Below, piece after piece: positions 14,929 through 22,284 of a stretch of DNA of 64,000 nucleotides. The stretch covers positions 62,001 to 126,000 of the forward strand of contig NZ_LKTM01000372.1 in assembly GCF_001417955.2 (NCBI RefSeq), written 5' to 3'. A program made the translations under genes and the position numbers. Within the stretch, counting starts at the first letter, position 1. The number at the start of each line of letters is the position of its first letter. This DNA comes from Mycobacterium gordonae (lineage in GTDB: Bacteria > Actinomycetota > Actinomycetes > Mycobacteriales > Mycobacteriaceae). Below the pieces are notes generated by a model. It was not told the DNA's origin and did not search any database. It saw only the letters and a list, made by a program, of their open reading frames with translations.

Positions 14929-15829
14929 GCAGCGCGCCGCCCGGCCGCCGCGCGAGGGTGTACTGCGCGAGGCCCCGTTCGCGCTCCGGGCCGCCGACGA
15001 CAGCGAGCCCAACGACGGACTGACCCTCGACGGCTACGGCGCGGTATTCGAGTCCATCACCGTCATCGACAGCTACGAGGGCCGATTCAAAGAGAAGGTC
15101 GCCCTTGGCTCAATGAGGCGGTCGTTTCGCGAGACGCCGCCGAAGGTGCAGTACGACCACGGCCGGCACCCGCTCATCGGCTCAATTCCTATCGCGGCGT
15201 TGCGATCAGCCACCGAAGAAATCGATCCCGTGCTGGCGCCCAAGGGTGGCGCGCACATCATCGCCCGCGTCTTCGATAACTGGCTGACAGCCCCCGTGCG
15301 CGACGCGATCGACGGCAAAGCCATCGACGGCATGTCTATGCGTATGACCATCGTGCGTGAGCAGTGGGAAACGCCCGACGGCAAGGTTATTCGCGACGAA
15401 GACCAGTTAATGGCCGAGCTGCGGCGCACCTGGTATGACGACGTGCCCGAGGATGAATTACTTCTCCGCACACTCAAAGAGCTCAAAATCCCCGAGATTG
15501 GCCCCGTCATGTGGCCGGCCTACCGGGAGACCTCTGTATCTGTCCGCTCAGTGATCGATCTGGGCCGACTCCATGAACCCGAGCAGCGCAAGTTGCTCGC
15601 CAGGGCCGTATTCCTCGCGGATGCGGCCGAGCAGGACGACGACGCGCAACGAGACGCCGGCGATAAGCCCGCAGTCGAGAGCCCGCCCGAGTCCAACGAC
15701 GCGCAGCGATCCACAACTGCTGTAGGTGAGCGCCCGTCGAAACCGCGCCCGGCCCGTGACATCGATCTGGTGTTGCGGAATCAGCGCGATTCGCTGATCA
15801 CCCACAAATCGAAAGGAACGTTGCGATGA
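14912..15829 (+). CDS. HK97-family prohead maturation protease
   Basis: This 305-residue protein starts at ATG 14912, fixed by AAAGGAGGTG at 14896. The frame continues upstream without meaning. The protease fold is marked by DGYGAVFESITVIDSYEG, then PPKVQYDHGRHPLIG, with the His of the catalytic site in YDHG. The motif AIDGMSMRMTIV supplies the Ser (GMSMR), and a WPAYRETSVSVRSV strand follows. The C-terminal 80 residues are polar and probably act as a scaffold or are trimmed. It cleaves capsid and scaffold during prohead maturation. Confidence 0.9.
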   Translation: MAQPTEQRAARPPREGVLREAPFALRAADDSEPNDGLTLDGYGAVFESITVIDSYEGRFKEKVALGSMRRSFRETPPKVQYDHGRHPLIGSIPIAALRSATEEIDPVLAPKGGAHIIARVFDNWLTAPVRDAIDGKAIDGMSMRMTIVREQWETPDGKVIRDEDQLMAELRRTWYDDVPEDELLLRTLKELKIPEIGPVMWPAYRETSVSVRSVIDLGRLHEPEQRKLLARAVFLADAAEQDDDAQRDAGDKPAVESPPESNDAQRSTTAVGERPSKPRPARDIDLVLRNQRDSLITHKSKGTLR

Positions 15830-17361
15830 GCGACGAAGCCACCACCACAGAAGAGCGCAAGGCCCCGACCTTGACGCACCCGCAGTCCATCAAGCGTATG
15901 GACGAAATTCACGCGCGCATGGAGGAAATCGGCGAACTCGACGAGATCTCTCCCGAGGAGCGCAAGGAATTCGACGACCTGCGAAGCGAATTCGAGGGGT
16001 TGCGCGTTCACGCCGAGCGCCTCGAGGTCGCCGCCGAGCTGGCGTCGGTACGGTCGGCCGCCCCGCAGGGCAAGCGTCGCCTGCGCGTCGACTCCGGCTC
16101 ACAGCGTGGCCGCGACGACTACGACCGCGACAGCATCCTCGAGCCCGACTCCATCGAGGACTGCCGGTTCAAAAACCCGTGGGACCTCTCAGAGGTCCGC
16201 ACCTTCGGCCGCGACGCCGGCGAGATCTCCGGCGAGTTCCGCGCACGCGCGCTGTCTGCCATTGAGAAGATGCCGGGCGCGTCCGACAACATCCGACAGG
16301 CCGCGGCCAACATCATCGAGCAGTACGACGACAGCAGGTCGTCGCTGGCTCGGATGTGCCTGGCAACGTCAGCCCCGGCCTACCTCCGGGCTTGGTCGAA
16401 GCTGGCCAAAGACCCCGGTGGCCACATGCTCAGCGAGGCTGAGCAACGCGCAGTTCGCGAGGTGGAGCAGTACCGCGCCATGTCCCTGACGGACAACGCG
16501 GGCGGCTACCTGGTGCCCTTCCAGCTCGACCCCACCGTCATTGTGACGTCGAACGGGTCGCGCAACGACATCCGCCAGGTGGCCCGCCAGGTCGTCGCCA
16601 CTGGTGACGTGTGGAATGGCGTGTCTGCGGCCAACGTCAGTTGGTCGTGGGATGCGGAAGCTGCCGAGGTGTCCGACGACGCACCGGCGTTCGCTCAGCC
16701 CAGCATCCCGAACCACAAGGCGCAGGGCTTCGTGCCGATCAGCTTCGAGGCGCTGCAGGATGAGGCGAACGTCGCCCAAGAGGTCGGCAAGCTGCTCGCG
16801 GGTGGCAAGCTGGACCTTGAGGCGGTCGCCTACATCACCGGCTCTGGCAACGCCCAGCCCACCGGCATCGTCACCGCGCTCACGGGCACCAGCTCGGAGA
16901 TCAACGCGGCGGCCGATGACACCTTCGCCATCGGTGACGTGTACACCATCCAGGGCGCCCTACCGGCCCGGTACCGCGCCAACGCCTCCTGGCTCGCGAA
17001 CAACCTGATCTACAACAAGATTCGGCAGTTCGACACATCCGGTGGCGGCGGGTTCTGGGCCAACCTCAATGACGGGCGCCCCCCGCAGTTGCTGGGCCGG
17101 TCGGCGATCGAGGCTGAGGCGATGGATGGCGTTATCGGAACCTCTGGTGCGGTGTCGAACTTCGTGTTGATCTTCGGCGACTTCTCCAACTACGTCATCA
17201 CCGACCGCATCGGCATGAGTGTGGAGTTCATTCCGAATCTGTTCCACACGTCGAACAACCGCCCGAGTGGCCAGCGCGCATGGCTGGCCCACTGCCGCAT
17301 CGGAGCCGACTCCGTCAACGACGGCGCGTTCCGCATGCTGGACGTCGCGAGCGCCAGCTAA
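15826..17361 (+). CDS. Major capsid protein, HK97 fold
   Basis: This 511-residue protein starts at ATG 15826 in an overlap with the protease gene. The first about 110 residues are a charged coiled-coil delta/scaffold domain (KRMDEIHARMEEIGELDEI). The capsid core follows: residues about 215-510 include GGYLVPFQLDPTVI, VSWSWDAEAAEVSDDAPAFA, FVPISFEALQD, GSGNAQPTGIV, and a C-terminal SVEFIPNLFHTSNNRPSGQR. These are typical of actinophage HK97 capsids. A strong 14-bp hairpin follows the stop and may insulate or stabilise the capsid message. Confidence 0.93.
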   Translation: MSDEATTTEERKAPTLTHPQSIKRMDEIHARMEEIGELDEISPEERKEFDDLRSEFEGLRVHAERLEVAAELASVRSAAPQGKRRLRVDSGSQRGRDDYDRDSILEPDSIEDCRFKNPWDLSEVRTFGRDAGEISGEFRARALSAIEKMPGASDNIRQAAANIIEQYDDSRSSLARMCLATSAPAYLRAWSKLAKDPGGHMLSEAEQRAVREVEQYRAMSLTDNAGGYLVPFQLDPTVIVTSNGSRNDIRQVARQVVATGDVWNGVSAANVSWSWDAEAAEVSDDAPAFAQPSIPNHKAQGFVPISFEALQDEANVAQEVGKLLAGGKLDLEAVAYITGSGNAQPTGIVTALTGTSSEINAAADDTFAIGDVYTIQGALPARYRANASWLANNLIYNKIRQFDTSGGGGFWANLNDGRPPQLLGRSAIEAEAMDGVIGTSGAVSNFVLIFGDFSNYVITDRIGMSVEFIPNLFHTSNNRPSGQRAWLAHCRIGADSVNDGAFRMLDVASAS

Positions 17362-17374
17362 AGCAGTCAGGTGC

Positions 17375-17410
17375 GAATGGGTGGCCCCATGGTTGCGGGG
17401 CCACCCATTC
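17375..17410 (+). terminator. Perfect 14-bp hairpin after the capsid gene
   Basis: GAATGGGTGGCCCC at 17375-17388 pairs perfectly with 17397-17410 around an 8-base loop (ATGGTTGC). There is no T tract, so it may act as a U-less mycobacterial terminator or as a 3' stabiliser giving more capsid than connector protein. Confidence 0.7.
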
Positions 17411-17435
17411 CTCTGCCTCACCAAGGAGAGAGAAC

Positions 17436-17693
17436 ATGGCTGATTACTTCCGCGTGAAAGAGCCGTTCGCCTACGGCAACGCTGTCGCCACGGCTGGTGA
17501 GATCTGGTCGAGCGACAACCCAAACCTCAAGGGCCGCGAGCAGTTCTTCGAGCCCCTAGCCGACGCCGTCACCCGCACGGCGGCCCGCGCCTCCGAGACC
17601 GCTTCGGCGGCCCCCGGCGAGGTCCGCGCCCGCAAGCCGCTGCCCAAGAAGGCCGCACCCAAGATCCACACCGAGCCGAAGGGCGACGCCTGA
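17436..17693 (+). CDS. Small head-region protein
   Basis: This 85-residue protein follows a CAAGGAGAGAGAAC ribosome-binding site. It starts MADYFRVKEPFAYGNAVATAGEI and then becomes basic and Ala/Lys/Pro-rich (RARKPLPKKAAPKIHTEP). The N-terminal half resembles small beta-rich proteins found just after capsid genes, and a related protein with the same style is encoded at 19445. It may be a minor head component. No experimental role is known to me. Confidence 0.62.
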   Translation: MADYFRVKEPFAYGNAVATAGEIWSSDNPNLKGREQFFEPLADAVTRTAARASETASAAPGEVRARKPLPKKAAPKIHTEPKGDA

Positions 17694-18106
17694 TGCGCAC
17701 CACACACAACCAGTCACTCGTCCAGCGGGCACTGAACTACGCAGTACGGTCGTCGAACTCCGCAGCAACGGGTGTGGCGGTCGACACGGGCGTGTACGGC
17801 AACAACTTCCGCGACGTGACGTTCGCGGTGTACACCGCGACCATCACCGACGGAACCCACACGATCACCGTCGAAGAGTCCGACTCGTCCGGCTCAAACT
17901 ACGGCGCGGTCGAGTCATGGCGCATCTCAGGCACCCTGCCCGAGATCGTTGCGGCCGATGACAACACCGTGTTCCAATTCGGCGTCCGGCCTACGAAGCG
18001 GTATGTGCGGCTGACTATCACCGATGCCGGCTCATCCTCGGGCGGTGCTGTCGGCGCCGTGGCGATCTTGAGTAACGGCGGCAACAACCCGGTTGCACGC
18101 TCTTAA
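17693..18106 (+). CDS. Putative capsid accessory protein, beta-rich
   Basis: This 137-residue protein starts at ATG 17693, overlapping the previous stop by 1 base. The sequence is dominated by alternating hydrophobic and polar residues: FAVYTATITDGTHTITVEESDSSGS, then RPTKRYVRLTITDAGSSSGG. This suggests a jelly-roll or beta-sandwich. Such proteins downstream of phage capsid genes are often decoration proteins. No signal peptide or Cys. The decoration role is inferred from position and predicted fold. Confidence 0.55.
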   Translation: MRTTHNQSLVQRALNYAVRSSNSAATGVAVDTGVYGNNFRDVTFAVYTATITDGTHTITVEESDSSGSNYGAVESWRISGTLPEIVAADDNTVFQFGVRPTKRYVRLTITDAGSSSGGAVGAVAILSNGGNNPVARS

Positions 18107-18109
18107 GCG

Positions 18110-18688
18110 ATGGCCGAACTGGCGCCAGGTGACCTGCCCGCCGCCGTGCGGGCCAGGTTCGCCAATGACACTGCCGCCCAGGCGTGGATCAACGCGGCGC
18201 TGGCCGCCGCGCGGCGGTACTGCGGCTGGCACGTCTGCCCGCTCAACTCCGACCAGACCGTTGAGTTGGACGGCCCGGGCGGGCCCGTACTGTCGCTGCC
18301 GACGCTGAACCTGGTGTCGGTCACATCGGTAACCGAACTTGGCACAACACTCGACGTGAACGCGCTGGACCGTTCGCGGCGAAAAGGCACGCTCACCAAA
18401 CGGTTCGGGCGCTGGACGGGGCGCGACGGGGCCATCACCGCCGTCGTCACGCACGGGTTCACTGAGACCGAGGCGGCAGACTGGCGGCAGGCGGTGCTTG
18501 AGCTGGTCGACCGCATGTCGGCGGCCGTCGGCGCGGTGGCGGGCAACAGCGGCCCGATGGTCGAAAAGACCGTCGACGATGTCACCTACAAGTGGCAGAC
18601 CACCGTCGGCGACCCGGGCAACCAACTGCTGTTCAGCATGCTCAATCACGAGCTGGTTGACTCCTATCGAATCCTGCCGAGCCCATGA
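18110..18688 (+). CDS. Head-to-tail adaptor (HK97 gp6-like)
   Basis: This 192-residue protein has the helical N-terminus of connector proteins (PAAVRARFANDTAAQAWINAAL, then RRYCGWHV). It continues with strands VLSLPTLNLVSVTSV and a C-terminal helical part (VLELVDRMSAAVGAV). This matches the gp6-like adaptor family that forms a ring below the portal. The next genes are a stopper, a tail terminator and a gp10-like protein, so the connector module is complete and in standard order. Confidence 0.85.
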   Translation: MAELAPGDLPAAVRARFANDTAAQAWINAALAAARRYCGWHVCPLNSDQTVELDGPGGPVLSLPTLNLVSVTSVTELGTTLDVNALDRSRRKGTLTKRFGRWTGRDGAITAVVTHGFTETEAADWRQAVLELVDRMSAAVGAVAGNSGPMVEKTVDDVTYKWQTTVGDPGNQLLFSMLNHELVDSYRILPSP

Positions 18689-19023
18689 GCTTCGGCAGTC
18701 AAACGGTCACGTTCACCACGCTGACGGGCACTGGTGTCTACGACGCCGACGGCATCGAGGTCACCACGCCGACGCCAGTGGCGGTCGCGGGATGCCGGCA
18801 CCGGCCGCTCAAGGTCGAAGAGACGCCGGTGTGGCTGACGAACCTGGCGACACAGGTCTGGAAGACCACGGCGCCGCCCGAGGCCGCTGCTGTGGCTGCG
18901 AAGTCAACCGGCCGCCTCACCGTGGACGGTGTCACGTACGAGATCATCGGCGGCGCACAGCCGTTCGAGGACTTCGCCGACCCGTTCAAGGTCACGATCC
19001 TGTCGAAGATTGACCGCCCATGA
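18685..19023 (+). CDS. Head-to-tail stopper
   Basis: This 112-residue beta-rich protein starts at ATG 18685, overlapping the adaptor by 4 bases. The pattern VTFTTLTGTGVYDADGIEV ... VDGVTYEIIGGAQPFEDF fits the small beta-barrel stopper family (SPP1 gp16/HK97 gp7 type) that closes the head after packaging. It overlaps the next start by 4 bases. The assignment rests on order, size and the terminal VTYEIIGGxxP motif. Confidence 0.75.
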   Translation: MSFGSQTVTFTTLTGTGVYDADGIEVTTPTPVAVAGCRHRPLKVEETPVWLTNLATQVWKTTAPPEAAAVAAKSTGRLTVDGVTYEIIGGAQPFEDFADPFKVTILSKIDRP

Positions 19024-19448
19024 CGGCCGAGCTGCTCGACCAGGACGCGACCGACGCCGAGCGGCTGATCATCGCGTGGCTGGGCCCGCTGGAATACCGC
19101 CTGGCCACCGAGCGCAAGTCGGGCGACCCGCTGCCCATGGTGATCGTCAACGAAATCACGGCCACCGAGGACTCCCAGCAGATCAGTGCCTACCCGGTGG
19201 TATCGCTGCACATCCTGGCCGCGACCGTTGCCGAGGTGAAAACGGCGGCCTCGCGGGTGCACCGCCGCATGCTGCTGCTGGCCCGGGACCCATTGCAGGA
19301 CATCGTGCTCAGTGACGATTCCACGATGTCGATCGAGTGGCTGGAAACGCTCGAGCGCCCGCATGCGGAGTACTACTCCGACACCGTCAAGCAGAGGATT
19401 GGCCGCTACGAAATGGGCGTGCCGTTCACCGACACCGAAGGGGAATGA
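19020..19448 (+). CDS. Tail terminator
   Basis: This 142-residue protein has an N-terminal helix (ATDAERLIIAWLGPLE), a strand series (PMVIVNEITATED, YPVVSLHILAATV) and a helical return (VKTAASRVHRRMLLLARDP). It closes with a strand (MSIEWLETLERPHAEYY) that is common in actinophage tail terminators. It caps the tail tube before head joining. It overlaps the stopper and the next gene by 4 bases. Neighbour order makes this confident. Confidence 0.78.
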   Translation: MTAELLDQDATDAERLIIAWLGPLEYRLATERKSGDPLPMVIVNEITATEDSQQISAYPVVSLHILAATVAEVKTAASRVHRRMLLLARDPLQDIVLSDDSTMSIEWLETLERPHAEYYSDTVKQRIGRYEMGVPFTDTEGE

Positions 19449-19669
19449 TGGCTCTCTACAACGTGGTTGCGCCGGGCATCGTGGCGGGAAAGCACTACAC
19501 GCGCCCCAGTGCCGCGCCGGTCGAGGTTGGCACCGTCGAGGCCAAGCCGCTGGTCGCCGCGGGGGTTATCGAGCCTGTCGACGCCGCGCCGGAGCCGGCC
19601 GCCGACGAGAAGCCGCGCCGCAGCCAGCGCGCCAAGCCCCAAGACGGCGACGATGGCCAAACTGAGTGA
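19445..19669 (+). CDS. Small connector-region protein
   Basis: This protein has 74 residues from ATG 19445, or 73 from ATG 19448. It begins MALYNVVAPGIVAGKHYTRPS and ends in a basic and Ala-rich tail. The plan, a short beta-rich head then a charged Ala/Pro/Lys tail, is the same as in the 17436 gene, hinting at common origin. Function unknown; codon use and overlap with the flanking genes support it. Confidence 0.6.
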   Translation: MMALYNVVAPGIVAGKHYTRPSAAPVEVGTVEAKPLVAAGVIEPVDAAPEPAADEKPRRSQRAKPQDGDDGQTE

Positions 19670-19994
19670 CTTCATCCCGCAGTCCGAGATCGACGACTAC
19701 CTGAAGTCGGCCGAGGTGATGCGCGAAAAGCTCGCGCTGGCCGACGCGGTCGTTGACTACGCGCGGTCGATCTCCCCCGAGGACACCGGAAAGTACAAGA
19801 GAGACACCAAGATACGCCGCCGCGGCCAGACCGGCGTCTCTGTTGAGTGGACCGACCCCGTCAGCAACATCATCGAGTACGGCTCCGAGGACACCCCCGA
19901 ATTCGCGGTGCGCGCAAAGACCGTGGCGCACTTCGTCGGCCAAGGTGCCGACCTGAGAACCGGCAACAAGCGCCAGAAGCGCCGCCGCCGGTAG
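19653..19994 (+). CDS. HK97 gp10-like tail component
   Basis: This 113-residue protein starts at ATG 19653, overlapping the previous gene by 17 bases. The SPEDTGKYKRDTKIRRRG segment and the central VSVEWTDPVSNIIEYGSED motif are typical of the HK97 gp10/minor tail completion family, where 'D.G....s......V......ya..vEyGt' recurs. The C-terminus is very basic (KRQKRRRR). It is the last gene before a double hairpin and the major tail gene. Confidence 0.75.
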   Translation: MAKLSDFIPQSEIDDYLKSAEVMREKLALADAVVDYARSISPEDTGKYKRDTKIRRRGQTGVSVEWTDPVSNIIEYGSEDTPEFAVRAKTVAHFVGQGADLRTGNKRQKRRRR

Positions 19995-19997
19995 TTA

Positions 19998-20062
19998 TCG
20001 CCGAACGCCGTTCGGCGACACATCAACCCTCACGCCCTGTGCATACCTGCACGGGGCGTTTG
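19998..20062 (+). terminator. Two consecutive hairpins, the second a Rho-independent terminator
   Basis: Hairpin one pairs TCGCCGAAC (19998-20006) with GTTCGGCGA (20010-20018). Hairpin two pairs the 12 bases 20032-20043 with 20048-20059 around TACC, with one G-U pair, and runs into TTTGTC. It separates the head/connector genes from the tail genes and could limit read-through. Confidence 0.75.
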
Positions 20063-20128
20063 TCATTCACGCACCTAATCCGCCGGATTCCCTTCCGGTA
20101 CAACCCATCCCGCGAAAGGAATGAGTAA

Positions 20129-21181
20129 ATGGCAGCACCGGCAACTGGCGTGAGCTTCAAGGCATCTGGGCTCGCGTACCTCAACTCGCTATTGGTCACC
20201 CGTGGTGGCCGCTGGTCGGTCGCGGTCCGCGACTACGGCGGCTCGCTGACCAACATCAGCCCCGGCAGCAGCTTCGGCAGCCCCATGGCCCAAGACGGAC
20301 TGTGGCGAGACGACTTCTATGCGATCGTCAAGAACGCCAGCGGCAAATGGGTCTACAACACCAAGCCCAACCTGGGGTTCTTCCCGGTCGGCTTCGTGCA
20401 CCCCGACGGCATCGAGCGGGCGCCGAAGATTGACAGCGACCCGCTGGAAGGATTGCAGGCTCTTGACCCGGTGCGCGTGGACATGCAGAAGCGCGACAAG
20501 ACGCTGATGTTCACGCCCTTGGAGCGCAGCCTGGTAGTGGACGCGCTGCGCTTCAATCAGCCGCTGGTCGACGTGCTCGAACGCGCCGCGACCGGCGAAA
20601 TCTATTTCGCAGGGGAGTCCAACGACGATCAGGCAATTCGGCGTCAGGTCTTCGTGTTCCACGAGGACAAGCAGGGGGGCCTGGACTTCCGCAACGCCTT
20701 CCCCTTCCCGCGTTGCATCCTGACCGACCTCGGCTCCGAAAAGGGCAACAAGAAGGACGCCGACACCGCGAAATTCACCCTCTCGCGCGAGATCGATCCG
20801 TTCTTCGTTGACGCCAACGGCGTGGCGCTCATCGACGGTCGCTGGACCACGGGCGCTATCTGGGACCAGAACGAGGTTCCCGGCCTGACGTTCACTGGCA
20901 CCGCGCCGGTCGCGACCGCTACGGCCGCCACCACCGCCGACTTGGTGTACAAGCAGCCGCTCGGCGGCGTGTCGCCCTACACCTACGACGTCGAGCGCTC
21001 GGCAGACGGTCTGACCGGCTGGACGGCGGCAACCAGTTCCGAGTCGGTCACCAGCGGCGTGGTCACCAGCAGTATCACCAGCCTGACCACCGCCACCGCC
21101 TACTACTTCCGGGCAAAGGTCACCGACGACGACGGCACGGTTGCGTACTCCGGCGTCTCGAACCAGATCACCACCCCGTAA
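20129..21181 (+). CDS. Major tail protein with C-terminal FN3/Ig-like domain
   Basis: This 350-residue protein follows CGAAAGGAATGAG. Residues 1-240 form the tail-tube domain (start MAAPATGVSFKASGLAYL, then DPLEGLQALDPVRVDMQKRDKTL, FVFHEDKQGG). Residues about 250-350 form a beta-sandwich of the fibronectin/Ig type: LTFTGTAPVATATAATT, PYTYDVERSADGLTGW, TAYYFRAKVTDDDGTV. This domain likely projects from the tube and may bind host surface glycans. Such additions are common on tail tubes and are exchanged between phages. The position after the connector module supports the call. Confidence 0.88.
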   Translation: MAAPATGVSFKASGLAYLNSLLVTRGGRWSVAVRDYGGSLTNISPGSSFGSPMAQDGLWRDDFYAIVKNASGKWVYNTKPNLGFFPVGFVHPDGIERAPKIDSDPLEGLQALDPVRVDMQKRDKTLMFTPLERSLVVDALRFNQPLVDVLERAATGEIYFAGESNDDQAIRRQVFVFHEDKQGGLDFRNAFPFPRCILTDLGSEKGNKKDADTAKFTLSREIDPFFVDANGVALIDGRWTTGAIWDQNEVPGLTFTGTAPVATATAATTADLVYKQPLGGVSPYTYDVERSADGLTGWTAATSSESVTSGVVTSSITSLTTATAYYFRAKVTDDDGTVAYSGVSNQITTP

Positions 21182-21281
21182 CCCGCGAACCACTTCGGCG
21201 GGCGTGGTCGGCTGCTGCGCCCGCCGGGGTCTCCACTCAATCAGCCGAAACCCCTACAGCCGAAAGGAAGCAGCCGACCCC

Positions 21282-21863
21282 ATGACACAGCCTCTTTCTG
21301 CCGAAAGCACGACCCCGGCCGACGACCTGAACGCCAACGCCGGCCGACAGGCGACCGACCAGGCCACCGAGTACGACGCCAGTATCTTCGCCTGGACGAC
21401 ACTGACATTCGACGACGGGTCGTCGATGCAGATTCCCCCGCAGCCGAGTCTGCGTCAGCTCGACGACGACTGCCTGGCCGCCTACGACCAGCTGATCGTC
21501 GAGGCGGAGTCCTACGACCGCGAGGATATTGAGCTGCCCGAGCGCACCATCAAGGACGACGAGGGCAACGAGATGACGCTGCCCGCGGAGACCAAGAAGG
21601 GGCCGTATCGCCAGCCCTACCACAAGGGCGGGGTCCTACTGAGCCCACCGTTCGAGGTGCAGGAGGTCAAGGCGGCGATCGGGCCCGAGCAGTACGAGTT
21701 TCTGCGGTCCAAGACGATCAACGGCCGCCGGGCGGGTGCGGGCGACGTGCGCCGCATCTGGAATGAGAGCGGCCTGCGACTGATGGAGCGCCAGAAGCGC
21801 GACTCGAAAAGTGCGGACGGCGCAGGCGATTTGGCGCCTGTGGCCGCGCCAGATAGCCAGTGA
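21282..21863 (+). CDS. Tail assembly chaperone 1 (G protein equivalent)
   Basis: This 193-residue protein starts at ATG 21282 behind CGAAAGGAAG. It is acidic, with a FAWTTLTFDDGSSMQIPPQPS segment, and lies between the major tail and tape measure genes. That place is always taken by the frameshifted chaperone pair in siphoviruses. The C-terminal part includes LRLMERQKRDSKSADG, where ribosomes probably shift +1 into the next frame to give a longer fusion. The chaperone coats the tape measure protein before tube assembly. Confidence 0.85.
   Translation: MTQPLSAESTTPADDLNANAGRQATDQATEYDASIFAWTTLTFDDGSSMQIPPQPSLRQLDDDCLAAYDQLIVEAESYDREDIELPERTIKDDEGNEMTLPAETKKGPYRQPYHKGGVLLSPPFEVQEVKAAIGPEQYEFLRSKTINGRRAGAGDVRRIWNESGLRLMERQKRDSKSADGAGDLAPVAAPDSQ
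21805..21811 (+). other. Candidate +1 programmed frameshift site
   Basis: The chaperone genes read TCG AAA AGT G in frame. A tRNA-Lys on AAA (21807-21809) can re-pair perfectly with AAA at 21808-21810 after a +1 move. The next codon then becomes GTG, in the second frame. The zero-frame A-site codon AGT is rare in this GC-rich genome, which would favour pausing. The second frame is closed by TGA at 21781-21783, so the shift must occur between 21784 and 21863. Confidence 0.6.
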
Positions 21864-22272
21864 TCTGCAGCGGTTCTTCCACCTGGACATAGCCGACTGG
21901 CACCAGGAACGCATGAGCAGCTACAAGCTGCTCGAGATGTTCGGCGCCCGCATCGTCGAAAACCCGGAGACGAGAGTCCGCACCATCCATATGGACTTCG
22001 CGCCGGAGGATGGCGCGGTTGCCAAGGCGATGCGGGACGGCGAAAGCACGGAACTCGTGCAGGCAACGCGCCAGATCGCGAACGAGGCCGCGGTGATCAG
22101 GGCGGCGTATGTACCGAATGCTGATGCGTCGCAATACGGTTCAGGATTCTTCCTGCCGCCCGCCATTGCGCGTCAGAACCGGGCCGAGCGCGAGCGCATG
22201 CAGGCCGAGCGCCAACGCATACAGGACGACGAACCCGGCGGCATGGCCGCGATGTGGACCCAGCGAGAGTGA
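21811..22272 (+). CDS. Tail assembly chaperone 2 (T extension, made by frameshift)
   Basis: This is the downstream frame of the chaperone pair, 153 codons, beginning within the first gene in the +1 frame. It has no good ribosome-binding site of its own. The sequence (AIWRLWPRQIASDLQRFFHLDIADWH, then SSYKLLEMFGARI) is typical of the T portion, with Trp/aromatic residues that contact the tape measure. The fusion would have 176 + 153 = 329 residues. GTG 21811 should be seen as the entry point, not as an independent start. Confidence 0.75.
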   Translation: MRTAQAIWRLWPRQIASDLQRFFHLDIADWHQERMSSYKLLEMFGARIVENPETRVRTIHMDFAPEDGAVAKAMRDGESTELVQATRQIANEAAVIRAAYVPNADASQYGSGFFLPPAIARQNRAERERMQAERQRIQDDEPGGMAAMWTQRE

Positions 22273-22284
22273 GGTGAACTAATC

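Noticed and set aside
21811..21813. GTG 21811 as an independent start of chaperone 2
   Set aside because: No ribosome-binding site, and the gene pair is universally expressed by frameshift.
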